From Candidatus Chryseopegocella kryptomonas (GTDB taxonomy: Bacteria; Bacteroidota; Ignavibacteria; Kryptoniales; Kryptoniaceae), in the NCBI RefSeq assembly GCF_001536065.1, contig NZ_CZVW01000004.1, forward strand, positions 1 through 64,000: a DNA stretch of 64,000 nt, written 5' to 3'. A program made the translations under genes and the position numbers. The notes beneath the pieces were generated by a model. It searched no databases. It was not told where the DNA came from and saw only the letters and a program-made list of their open reading frames with translations. Shown here piece by piece: positions 52,333 to 60,627 of this stretch (positions are counted from its first letter, which is position 1; each line of letters begins with the position of its first letter).

Positions 52333-55300
52333 TTAAATTTCAGATTTTATTTCAAAAGCCCATCTAAACTTTATTTTCTCGCCAGATCTCAAAATCGGAA
52401 AAACCGCCGTTATGTTCAATCTGTTAAACCTATTCACAATCTCCTCTGCAACCGATGGAATAAATGTAAAAGGTTGAAACTTAATTTCAAAGCCAGAATC
52501 ATAAGCCCAAAAAGTGTCTGCATTTATCGGACGAAACTGCTGCGTTTGAACATTTCCAAGATTTCCAATTTTGAAAACTCCTAAATCAGAAAAAGCGGAA
52601 AAATCAATCGCTCCGAAAAACAAAAAATTTTGAACTCTCAAAAAGGAAAAATCAAAATTAACACTTCCGCCTCTTGTTATCCATACATCACTTCTGTCAA
52701 AATATCCACGCAAATTTAAACCACCCTTCATAAAAAGACGCACCTTTTCAGAAAATCTCTCGTCAACCAAATAAATCATTCTGAAAGAGCGAGCAAAAAA
52801 TTGCTCATATGGATTAGCAATGAAATAAAATTTCTCATGCGATGGCACTTGACCGTATGAATTAACAAAATATAAACGAGTTGAAAAGTCAAATGAGTTA
52901 AAAAGCGTCCTCTGCTTTAATTCAAGAGAAAGATTTGTGAAATAATTCGTGCTGTTTGCGGTTGATGTTTTGAAAAATAAATCCCCGCTTAACGATGTCG
53001 CATCAATTCGTGAATTTACCGAGAATTTGAACCCAACATTGTTAAACTTCCCAAGATCAAATTTTAAATTTAAAAACGGAAGTTTACGCTCAACATTTGA
53101 AATATGCTCAAAGAAAAATGAAACCTTATAAAACGGCGGAACTGTCAAATATAGCGGTCTTATGTCCTTTGAAATTTCAAAATAAATTCTTCTCAACCCG
53201 TGAATCTTGAAAAGTTTAGCGTTAAATCCACTCATCCTCCCGAGCACGGGCAATGTCGTGTTGCGATAATTTATGAGATAATCAAAATTTTTCGTCTTTG
53301 AATTAAACCAAGAACCGAAATTTGTCTCGTGATAATCAAAAAGATAAGCACCTTTAAAAACAATCCCAGCCCTTATACCATCAACCTGTGAAAACCAAAT
53401 TGAAGGTCTGAAACTTATCCAATATCTATCAAGCGGTGGGTTTAACTGTGTCTGCTCCAAAAATTTAACCTGGAACTTATTCAAAAATCCGCCCCTGTTG
53501 TTAAGTCGGTTTATATCCCTCAATCTCAGAGATTTATCAATTTCAACGCTTTCAACTTCTTTATCAAAAGCAATTTCAAATTCATAACTTGGATTAACCC
53601 AGAACCAAAATGGCAAAACAATTGCACCTGGTTCTTGTTTTGGTTTAAGTTGAAGATCAAGCGGAATGATAACTTTTTGATAAGTTCCATCTTTGAAATG
53701 AAAATAAAGATCAACGGGCATAACAATTTGACCACGATTTCGGAGTTTAACTTTCACGACATATTTTCTTGCGCCGTCTTTTGTCTCCCATCTCCCGTCA
53801 AATTTTTCAATTGCGTAATCACATCTTCTCGTCGTCTTCAACCATTGATCAAAGAACCAATCAAGCTCCATTCCACTTACTTTTTCCGCAACTCTTTCAA
53901 AATCTTTCGTCGTTGGATGTTTAAAAGCCCACTCTTTGAAAAATTCCTTCATTATTTTATCAAACACACTATCCCCGACAACATACTCAAGCATTTCAAA
54001 AACAGAAGCGCCTTTGCCATAAACAGCATTCGTATATGAAACCGATTCACGGAAAAAATCAGAATGGAGTAAAACTGGCTCTTCATATCCAAGTTGCGAA
54101 AATCTTATATAGTTTCTGTATCCGCCGTAAATATCTGATTCAGGTCTTAGGAAAGCATTAATCCCGGAAAAATCTTTCCATTTTTCGCCGAGAATTTTTT
54201 TGAAAACACGCGGAGTGACAAAACTTGCACCGCCTTCATCTATCCACGCCTCTTTCGTTTCATTGTTTCCAATCAAACCATAAAACCAGTTATGCCCTAT
54301 TTCATGTGCAAGAATTCCAATCATACTTGTTCTATTTCTTCTTCCCGTTATCATTATCAGCATTGGATATTCCATTCCTCCATCACCTGCTTGTGCAACG
54401 GTAAAACTTTTATAAGGATACCTATAAAACCATTCGCTGTAAAGTTTTATTATTTCTCGCGTAAATTTTCCAGTCTCACGCCAGAGCATATAAACATCGG
54501 GTTGATAAAGAAGATGAATTATAACAGTATCAGCGCCGAGCGAAAGCCATGTTATTTCGTGAATGTAATCTCTATCCGCAACCCAAGCGAAATCATGGAC
54601 ATTTTCAGCCTTGAAATGCCATGTTTTCAATTCTGACTTTGTCTTTTTCCATTGAACTGGAAAAATGACTGTATCAACTGCGCCAAGTTCATAACCGCAC
54701 AAAACTTCATCAGGATTTTGAATTACTCCCGTTGCCCCAACAAGATAATCAGACGACAGAGTTATTTTCACATCAAAATTTCCCCATACCCCGTAAAATT
54801 CACGCTCAATGTATTGATCCGCATGCCAACCTTCAAAATCATACTCGCATATTTTCGGATACCATTGAGCCATACTATAATCAATTCCCTCACGATTGTC
54901 TCTTCCATTTCTTCTTGTTTGTTTAGGAATTTGCGATTCAAATTCCATTTCAAGCGAAATTGAATCACCCGGGGCGAGTGGATTTTTAAGTTTTGCCTTC
55001 AAAATTGTATCAAAAATTTCAAAATCAATCTCTTCACCATTTGCTTTAACATACTTAACATTTGTCCAGCCGTATTCGTCTGGTTTCATTGCTCTTATTC
55101 TATCGCCAAGCCCGTTTTTTATAACATCACCTCTTACTTGCATTGAACTTCCAGGCTTAAAAGCGTTCAAATAAAGATGATAATAAATTTCGTAAAGCGT
55201 ATCCGGCGAGTTGTTCTGGTAAATTGCAATTTGCTTGCCCGAAAGCTTGTGAGTTTTAACATCAAGAAAAACATCCATCGTGTAATCAACGCGCTGTTGA

Positions 55301-55386
55301 AAATAGCCATATCTTTGAGCAAAAGCAGAATTTAACAGCAGAAATAAAAAAGTGAAGCCAGCAATTTTCAAAATTCTATATCCCAT
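52333..55386 (-). CDS. M1-family metallopeptidase with predicted C-terminal outer-membrane beta-barrel
   Basis: The 1017-residue protein is a secreted zinc aminopeptidase-like enzyme. A signal peptide (1-23) is followed by the M1 N-terminal beta domain (about 30-250) and the catalytic domain with GGMEYP (336-341). The zinc site HEIGH (H361, E362, H365) is completed by E384 in WIDEGG. A beta sandwich (about 520-610) follows. The last ~370 residues are amphipathic strands rich in aromatic residues, with turns every 10-15 residues, resembling an outer-membrane barrel and ending WAFEIKSEI. It would then be a surface or periplasm-facing tethered peptidase. Confidence 0.85.
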   Translation of the reverse strand: MGYRILKIAGFTFLFLLLNSAFAQRYGYFQQRVDYTMDVFLDVKTHKLSGKQIAIYQNNSPDTLYEIYYHLYLNAFKPGSSMQVRGDVIKNGLGDRIRAMKPDEYGWTNVKYVKANGEEIDFEIFDTILKAKLKNPLAPGDSISLEMEFESQIPKQTRRNGRDNREGIDYSMAQWYPKICEYDFEGWHADQYIEREFYGVWGNFDVKITLSSDYLVGATGVIQNPDEVLCGYELGAVDTVIFPVQWKKTKSELKTWHFKAENVHDFAWVADRDYIHEITWLSLGADTVIIHLLYQPDVYMLWRETGKFTREIIKLYSEWFYRYPYKSFTVAQAGDGGMEYPMLIMITGRRNRTSMIGILAHEIGHNWFYGLIGNNETKEAWIDEGGASFVTPRVFKKILGEKWKDFSGINAFLRPESDIYGGYRNYIRFSQLGYEEPVLLHSDFFRESVSYTNAVYGKGASVFEMLEYVVGDSVFDKIMKEFFKEWAFKHPTTKDFERVAEKVSGMELDWFFDQWLKTTRRCDYAIEKFDGRWETKDGARKYVVKVKLRNRGQIVMPVDLYFHFKDGTYQKVIIPLDLQLKPKQEPGAIVLPFWFWVNPSYEFEIAFDKEVESVEIDKSLRLRDINRLNNRGGFLNKFQVKFLEQTQLNPPLDRYWISFRPSIWFSQVDGIRAGIVFKGAYLFDYHETNFGSWFNSKTKNFDYLINYRNTTLPVLGRMSGFNAKLFKIHGLRRIYFEISKDIRPLYLTVPPFYKVSFFFEHISNVERKLPFLNLKFDLGKFNNVGFKFSVNSRIDATSLSGDLFFKTSTANSTNYFTNLSLELKQRTLFNSFDFSTRLYFVNSYGQVPSHEKFYFIANPYEQFFARSFRMIYLVDERFSEKVRLFMKGGLNLRGYFDRSDVWITRGGSVNFDFSFLRVQNFLFFGAIDFSAFSDLGVFKIGNLGNVQTQQFRPINADTFWAYDSGFEIKFQPFTFIPSVAEEIVNRFNRLNITAVFPILRSGEKIKFRWAFEIKSEI

Positions 55387-55417
55387 CTCTTGATCTCATA
55401 AGTTTTGGAAAATAAAC

Positions 55418-56395
55418 CTATTCAAAAGTGAAGACCTCCCGAATGAAGCGAATTTCTTCGTCTGTTAATTTAAAATTCACAGCCCCTGCGTTTTCCTCAA
55501 CTTGTTCCGGTGTCCTTGCTCCGACAATTGCTGTTGTAACCCCCGGTTGTGAAAAAGTCCAGTTAATTACAATTTGAGCAAGCGTTGCGTTCTTCTCCTT
55601 CGCAAGCGGTTTTATCTTTTCAAGCGCATCAAGAATTTTTTTCCTGTTTTCGGGTTGAAACCAAAATTGTTTCTTTCTTAAATCTCCGCTTTTAAACTCT
55701 GTCTCCATCGTGATTTTGCCCGTGAGCAATCCCTGTTCAAGCGGGCTATACGCAAGAATTGAAATTTTATTCTCAATGCAAAACGGAACAAGTTCATTCT
55801 CAATCCCGCGATCTATCAAACTGTATTTTACCTGATTACTTTCAACCCTTGCGTATTTAAGCGTTTCCTTCAAAAGATTTAGATCAAAATTGCTCACTCC
55901 GAAAGCTCTTATCTTCCCCTGTTCCTGAAGTATAGTCAATGCTTCAAGCGATTCATCAACAGGAGTTGTTTTATCTGGCCAGTGAATTTGATAGATGTCT
56001 ATGTAATCTGTGTTAAGTCGTTTTAAACTTCTTTCGCATTCTTCAATGATTGATTTTTTTCGTGCATTTCTGTAAACATAATATCTTTTACCGTTGAAAT
56101 AGGTATCAAAGAAAAATTCACCTTCTTCGGCGTCCCATCTTAAACCACATTTCGTTGCTATTATAACTTCATTTCTTCTCCCTTTAATTGCTTTTCCAAC
56201 GATCTCCTCACCAAGTCCAAAGCCATAAACAGGCGCTGTGTCAATGCAATTCATTCCAAGATCAATTGCTTTTTGAATTGCTTTAATTGAAATTTCTTCA
56301 TCAGTTCCGCCCCAATACCATCCACCAATAGCCCAACCCCCAAATGTTACGACAGGGATTTGGATTTCCGTTTGACCGAATTGTCTGTATTCCAT
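55418..56395 (-). CDS. Aldo/keto reductase
   Basis: This NADPH-dependent TIM-barrel reductase has 325 residues. The catalytic tetrad is visible: Asp in NCIDTAPVYG, Tyr in the same motif, Lys in IIATKCG and His in IYQIHWPD. The cofactor segment is IVGARTPEQVEENAGA. It resembles YghZ/GCY-type general stress aldo/keto reductases. It follows the cupin gene by 6 bp and leads into the M1 peptidase gene after 22 bp. Substrate unknown. Confidence 0.92.
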   Translation of the reverse strand: MEYRQFGQTEIQIPVVTFGGWAIGGWYWGGTDEEISIKAIQKAIDLGMNCIDTAPVYGFGLGEEIVGKAIKGRRNEVIIATKCGLRWDAEEGEFFFDTYFNGKRYYVYRNARKKSIIEECERSLKRLNTDYIDIYQIHWPDKTTPVDESLEALTILQEQGKIRAFGVSNFDLNLLKETLKYARVESNQVKYSLIDRGIENELVPFCIENKISILAYSPLEQGLLTGKITMETEFKSGDLRKKQFWFQPENRKKILDALEKIKPLAKEKNATLAQIVINWTFSQPGVTTAIVGARTPEQVEENAGAVNFKLTDEEIRFIREVFTFE

Positions 56396-56401
56396 TTTAA
56401 T

Positions 56402-56722
56402 TTATGCTTTTGTTTTAGAGATGCTGTATCCATAAAGCCAGTAAGCGACTTCATCGCTTTTATTTCTTACAGAATGAACCGAGCCACGCGGGATAAACCA
56501 TTCATCTCCGGGATGAAGCTCCGCAACTTCGCCATCGCATTCAATTTCAAGTGTAACATTTAGAGGTGTGACAAGTTCATCCGTATCGTGAATAAAATTT
56601 TCCCATCTTTGTCCCGGTGGATCAATCCAGACATCGCATGTAAAACCTCTTTCTTCCCAATCAATTTCAATTTCTTCTTTTCCCTTGCCGAGCCATTTTC
56701 CGCGTTCAATGAAGATCGGCAT
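56402..56722 (-). CDS. Small cupin-domain protein
   Basis: The 106-residue single cupin has the two motifs around PPGQRWENFIHDTDEL and HPGDEWFIPRGSVHSV. Likely metal ligands are one His and a Glu of motif 1 and the His of SVHS in motif 2, but the motif 1 set is incomplete. Such stand-alone cupins bind small molecules or act as isomerases; the role is unknown. It has its own promoter and is the first gene of a six-gene minus-strand run. Confidence 0.83.
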   Translation of the reverse strand: MPIFIERGKWLGKGKEEIEIDWEERGFTCDVWIDPPGQRWENFIHDTDELVTPLNVTLEIECDGEVAELHPGDEWFIPRGSVHSVRNKSDEVAYWLYGYSISKTKA

Positions 56723-56747
56723 TTCTCAAAAAATCTTTTTTGTTAAA

Positions 56748-56776
56748 AATTTAAAAATTAAGACGATAGAAAGCAA
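56748..56776 (-). promoter_or_regulatory. Sigma70-type promoter for the cupin run
   Basis: Minus strand TTGCTT (56776-56771), 17 bp, TAAATT (56753-56748), about 25 bp before the cupin ATG. Confidence 0.5.
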
Positions 56777-56791
56777 AGTTTGAAAAAATTT

Positions 56792-56820
56792 TTGTGAAAA
56801 ACTCGGACTTTTGATAAATT
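56792..56820 (+). promoter_or_regulatory. Sigma70-type promoter for rlmN-adk
   Basis: TTGTGA (56792-56797), 17 bp, TAAATT (56815-56820), 34 bp before the rlmN ATG at 56855. Confidence 0.5.
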
Positions 56821-56854
56821 TTCTACAAGAAAAAACAATTTGGCTCATCTTAAA

Positions 56855-57913
56855 ATGGAGACAATCAACAAAGCAAATATATCGTTGAAGGGATTAACTT
56901 TGCCCGAACTTGAAAATCTGGTTATGGAACTTGGCTGGGAAAAATTCCGCGCAAAGCAAATTTTCAAATGGCTTTACAATAAGCAGGTTGACGATTATGA
57001 ACAAATGACCGACTTACCGAAGTCATACAGGGAAGAACTTTCCCAAATTGCGCAGATAAACGAGTTAAAACTTCTAACATTTGAAAAATCAAATTGCGAT
57101 GGAACTGTAAAATTTTTATTCCAGCTTAAAGATGGCGAAAAAATTGAAAGCGTTTTGATACCAGATGAATCACGGCTTACGCTTTGTGTTTCAACACAAG
57201 TTGGATGTCCGATTGATTGTAAATTTTGCGCAACCGGAGCGATGGGCTTCAGAAGAAACTTAACAGCTGGAGAAATAGTTGATCAGGTCATTCAGGCGCA
57301 GAAACTTGCACAAAGAAGAATAACCAACATAGTTTTTATGGGAATGGGTGAGCCACTTCTGAATTTGAAAAATCTTTTGAAAGCTATTGACATAATCACA
57401 AGCGACGATGGAATAAGAATCGGCGCAAGGAAACTTACCGTCTCAACCGTCGGACTCCCGGATAAAATCAAAGAACTTGCTGATTCAGATAAAAAAGTTA
57501 AAATAGCTCTCTCACTTCACACACTTGATGAAAATCTACGAGCGAAATTAATCCCGCTTGCGAAAAAAGTTTCAATTCAATCCATAATTGAAGCGTTGAA
57601 GTATTACTACGATAAAATCGGTTTGAGGATAACTTATGAATACATTCTCTTTGATGGATTAAATGATAGAGATGAAGATGTGCGAAAACTTGTTGAACTT
57701 GCCAAGGTTATACCGTGTAAAATTAACATAATTCAATTTCATCCCGTTGATTTCATAAGAAAAGATCCAATTTTAAAAATTTTGAAGCCATCAAAAAAGC
57801 TTGATGAATTTGTCCAGAAACTTCGTGAAAACAATCTCACTGTCTTTGTCAGAAGCAATGCTGGCGAAGATATAAAAGCAGCTTGCGGACAACTTGCAAT
57901 TTTAAATCAATAA
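56855..57913 (+). CDS. rlmN: Dual-specificity 23S rRNA A2503 / tRNA A37 methyltransferase RlmN
   Basis: RlmN is a radical-SAM enzyme that adds the C2 methyl to A2503 of 23S rRNA. It has the [4Fe-4S] motif CPIDCKFC within VSTQVGC...ATGAMGF, the GGE-like MGMGEPLLN strand and the C-terminal catalytic Cys in DIKAACGQL. The methyl-bridge Cys and the cluster cysteines are all present. The ATG at 56855 (METINKANIS) is preferred over a TTG five codons upstream that lacks an SD. 352 residues, standard. Confidence 0.96.
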   Translation: METINKANISLKGLTLPELENLVMELGWEKFRAKQIFKWLYNKQVDDYEQMTDLPKSYREELSQIAQINELKLLTFEKSNCDGTVKFLFQLKDGEKIESVLIPDESRLTLCVSTQVGCPIDCKFCATGAMGFRRNLTAGEIVDQVIQAQKLAQRRITNIVFMGMGEPLLNLKNLLKAIDIITSDDGIRIGARKLTVSTVGLPDKIKELADSDKKVKIALSLHTLDENLRAKLIPLAKKVSIQSIIEALKYYYDKIGLRITYEYILFDGLNDRDEDVRKLVELAKVIPCKINIIQFHPVDFIRKDPILKILKPSKKLDEFVQKLRENNLTVFVRSNAGEDIKAACGQLAILNQ

Positions 57914-57930
57914 ACAAAAGGAGAAAATTT

Positions 57931-58581
57931 ATGCGACTTATTCTCTTCGGTCCACCTGGCGTTGGAAAAGGAACTCAAGCACAAATTCTTTCTGAAAAAT
58001 TTAACATCCCGCACATCTCAACAGGTGATATGTTAAGAGAAGCGGTTAAAAACCAAACTGAGCTCGGTCTTAAAGCAAAATCGTATATGGACAAAGGAGA
58101 ACTCGTCCCGGATGATGTGATGATTGGAATCATAAAAGAAGTTTTATCTTCTGAAAAATGTAAAGATGGTTTTATTCTTGATGGCTTCCCCAGGACAATC
58201 GCACAAGCGGAAGCGCTTGACAAAATTTTCAATGAGTTGAATATAAAACTTGATTTTGTCATAAGCATTGAGGTCAACGATGAAGAAATTATAAAACGAC
58301 TGACAAATCGTCGTGTTTGTAGAAATTGTGGCGCTGTGTTTAACCTTTTAATTGATAGAATACCCAATGATAACAAATGCCCAAGATGTGGTGGTGAATT
58401 ATACCAGCGAAGCGACGATAATCCAGAAGTCATAAAAAATAGATTAAAAGTTTACAGAGAATCAACGCAAATCGTTCTTGATTACTACGCAAAGAAAGGA
58501 ATTCTGAAAACGATAAACGGCATCGGCGAAATAAGCCAGATCACGAAAAAGATTCTTGAAAGCATAGGCGTTGAAGCATAA
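57931..58581 (+). CDS. adk: Adenylate kinase (zinc-LID type)
   Basis: Adk interconverts ATP, AMP and ADP. The 216-residue protein has the P-loop GPPGVGKGTQA, ISTGDMLREA, the AMP-binding DGFPRT and a long LID. The LID holds a zinc site of four cysteines (CRNC and CPRC), the form common in Gram-positives and thermophiles. The ATG at 57931 is fixed by AAAGGAG upstream; the frame extends 16 codons further into rlmN without function. It is probably co-transcribed with rlmN. Confidence 0.97.
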   Translation: MRLILFGPPGVGKGTQAQILSEKFNIPHISTGDMLREAVKNQTELGLKAKSYMDKGELVPDDVMIGIIKEVLSSEKCKDGFILDGFPRTIAQAEALDKIFNELNIKLDFVISIEVNDEEIIKRLTNRRVCRNCGAVFNLLIDRIPNDNKCPRCGGELYQRSDDNPEVIKNRLKVYRESTQIVLDYYAKKGILKTINGIGEISQITKKILESIGVEA

Positions 58582-58597
58582 AAATTAAGCGAAGGTT

Positions 58598-58672
58598 ATG
58601 TTTGTTCATTTCAAAAATGTTAAAGATGCCTTAACGCTTCTCAAAGAGGTTGCGAAGGTTTTAAAATCATAA
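58598..58672 (+). other. Tiny open frame after adk, possible gene remnant
   Basis: A 24-codon ATG frame (MFVHFKNVKDALTLLKEV...LKS) has a GAAGG just upstream and ends 6 bp inside the convergent dcd 3' end. The helical pattern resembles the last helix of an aminotransferase-type protein, so it could be a fossil or a real micropeptide. No support beyond codon use. Confidence 0.2.
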
Positions 58673-59203
58673 AAAATTTTTCCACATCATTGAGCCAATT
58701 GGCTTGTTTGAACGCTGATTGTATTTCGCAGTTTTCTTTTTGTTGTATGGTGTTAAAATCTCACCAGAGATTTCAAAATATATCAATTGCCCAATTGGCA
58801 TCCCCGCATATATTCTCACAGGTTGCTTAACCGAGATTTCAAGTGTCCAGTGATTGCAATATCCAGCATCACCTTTACCAGCGGTTGAATGTATGTCAAT
58901 TCCAAGCCGACCCACGCTTGATTTGCCCTCAAGAAATGGGACAAACCCGTGCGTTTCAGTATATTCAAGCGTAACGCCAAGATAAAGTTTATTCGGATAT
59001 AAAATTATTCCCTCCGGTGGGATTTTGAAGTATTCAAGTTCATTTTCAATTTTCGCATCAAGGATTTCGTTCTTATAAACAGCCATCCATTCACCAAGAT
59101 GAACATCATAACTATTTGTGCCAAGACAGTTTATATCAAATGGATCAATGACGATGTTTCCTTTTTCAATTTCTTCAAGAATTCGTTTGTCGCTTAAAAT
59201 CAT
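58667..59203 (-). CDS. dcd: dCTP deaminase
   Basis: Dcd deaminates dCTP to dUTP (or, in bifunctional members, to dUMP) for thymidylate synthesis. The 178-residue protein has the trimeric dUTPase-like fold: ILSDKRILEEIEKGNIVIDPF at the start, the GKSSVGRLGIDIHSTAG motif with active-site Arg, the strand WTLEIS with the catalytic Glu, and GMPIGQLIYFE. An ideal SD (AAGGAGGG) precedes the ATG. It follows the sigma54 activator gene by 14 bp, an unusual neighbour. Confidence 0.93.
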   Translation of the reverse strand: MILSDKRILEEIEKGNIVIDPFDINCLGTNSYDVHLGEWMAVYKNEILDAKIENELEYFKIPPEGIILYPNKLYLGVTLEYTETHGFVPFLEGKSSVGRLGIDIHSTAGKGDAGYCNHWTLEISVKQPVRIYAGMPIGQLIYFEISGEILTPYNKKKTAKYNQRSNKPIGSMMWKNFL

Positions 59204-59217
59204 CTCCCTCCTTGAAA

Positions 59218-60615
59218 TTATTTTAAAATTTTCTTTTGCTCAATTTTCAACTGCTCCATTCTATATCTTAACTTTGAGCGTGTGATGCCAAGAATTTTAG
59301 CTGCTTGAATTTGATTTCCGTTTGTTATTCGCAATGTTTGAATTATAAGCTCACGCAAAACTTTATCCATTGTCACACCTGTCGGTGGAATTTTCAAAAC
59401 GAAATCGTCCATTCCGTCCTGCATCTCGTGCTTAAATTCAACCGGTTGCAAATGTTTTAAATGCTCTGCTTTTATTTTCGTATCGTTTTCAACAAGGACT
59501 ATTCTTTCAATCGTGTTTCGCAATTCTCTTATGTTTCCAGGCCAAGGATAAGATTTGAGAATTTCAAGCGCTTTATCATCAATTTCTGTAAAGTTTTTGC
59601 CGAACTTTTTATTGAACTCATCCATAAAAAACATCGCAAGCAAAGGTATATCCTCTTTCCTCTCTCTTAAAGGTGGAAGATGAATTGTGGCGACATTCAA
59701 ACGATAGTAAAGATCACTTCTAAATCTCCCTGCTTCAACTTCTTCTTTTAAATTTTTATTCGTTGATGCGATAACTCTAACATCAACAGAAATTTCTCTT
59801 GTCCCACCGAGACGATAAAATTTTTTTTCCTGGAGAACTCTCAAAAGTTTAACCTGTGCTTCCGGGCTTAACTCACCAACTTCATCAAGCAGGATAGTTC
59901 CGCCGTGGGCGAGCTCAAATTTTCCTTGCTTCGTTTTATCCGTTGCACCCGTGAAAGCCCCACGTTCATATCCGAAAAGCTCGCTTTCAATCAAATCTTT
60001 CGGAATTGCGCCACAATTTATAGCAATGAATGGTCCATCTCGCCTTGAACTTTTTTCGTGGATGTATCTTGCTATTAACTCTTTCCCTGTTCCTGTTTCC
60101 CCGCTTATCAGAACCGTTGTGTCATCGCCAAGCGCATATTTCTCAGCAAGAGATAAAGCTTCGCGAAGTCCCTTGCTCTGCCCTATTATTTTATATTCGC
60201 TTGCTTGCTCGGATAATTGTTCTTTTAATTGTTGAACCTCACGCTGTAATTTCAAATTCTTGACCGCTTTTTGCATCGCCACCTCAAGCTGTTCAAAATC
60301 AAGCGGTTTGAGTATAAAATCATCCGCACCAAGTTTTATCGCCTGAACAGCAAGAGTTACATCTGAATAAGCAGTTATCATTAAAACAGGAAGTAGTGAA
60401 TCTTCTGCTTTTATCTTCTTCAAAACATCAAGACCATTTTCATCTTTAAGAAAAATATCAAGCAAAATTATATCTGGTTGATCGTCTTGCAAATTCTTCA
60501 ACGCTTCTTCACCAGAAAGATAAGAAACAACATCATAACCTGAATCCTTCAAAACCTGCGTTATGGAACGATTGAAAAGTTCGTCATCATCAATTACCAT
60601 AACTTTGAACTTCAT
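59218..60615 (-). CDS. NtrC-family sigma54-dependent response regulator (second copy)
   Basis: This is another sigma54 activator, 465 residues. The receiver has phospho-acceptor D53 in IILLDIFLKDENG. The AAA+ domain has Walker A GETGTGKE, an intact GAFTGA loop and GGTILLDEVGELS. The C-terminal Fis HTH is IQAAKILGITRSKLRYRMEQL. The SD AAGGAGGTG precedes the ATG. It lies 12 bp after its kinase gene. It is a distinct paralogue of the regulator at 18981, since the HTH recognition helices differ. Confidence 0.94.
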   Translation of the reverse strand: MKFKVMVIDDDELFNRSITQVLKDSGYDVVSYLSGEEALKNLQDDQPDIILLDIFLKDENGLDVLKKIKAEDSLLPVLMITAYSDVTLAVQAIKLGADDFILKPLDFEQLEVAMQKAVKNLKLQREVQQLKEQLSEQASEYKIIGQSKGLREALSLAEKYALGDDTTVLISGETGTGKELIARYIHEKSSRRDGPFIAINCGAIPKDLIESELFGYERGAFTGATDKTKQGKFELAHGGTILLDEVGELSPEAQVKLLRVLQEKKFYRLGGTREISVDVRVIASTNKNLKEEVEAGRFRSDLYYRLNVATIHLPPLRERKEDIPLLAMFFMDEFNKKFGKNFTEIDDKALEILKSYPWPGNIRELRNTIERIVLVENDTKIKAEHLKHLQPVEFKHEMQDGMDDFVLKIPPTGVTMDKVLRELIIQTLRITNGNQIQAAKILGITRSKLRYRMEQLKIEQKKILK

Positions 60616-60627
60616 TTCTTCACCTCC

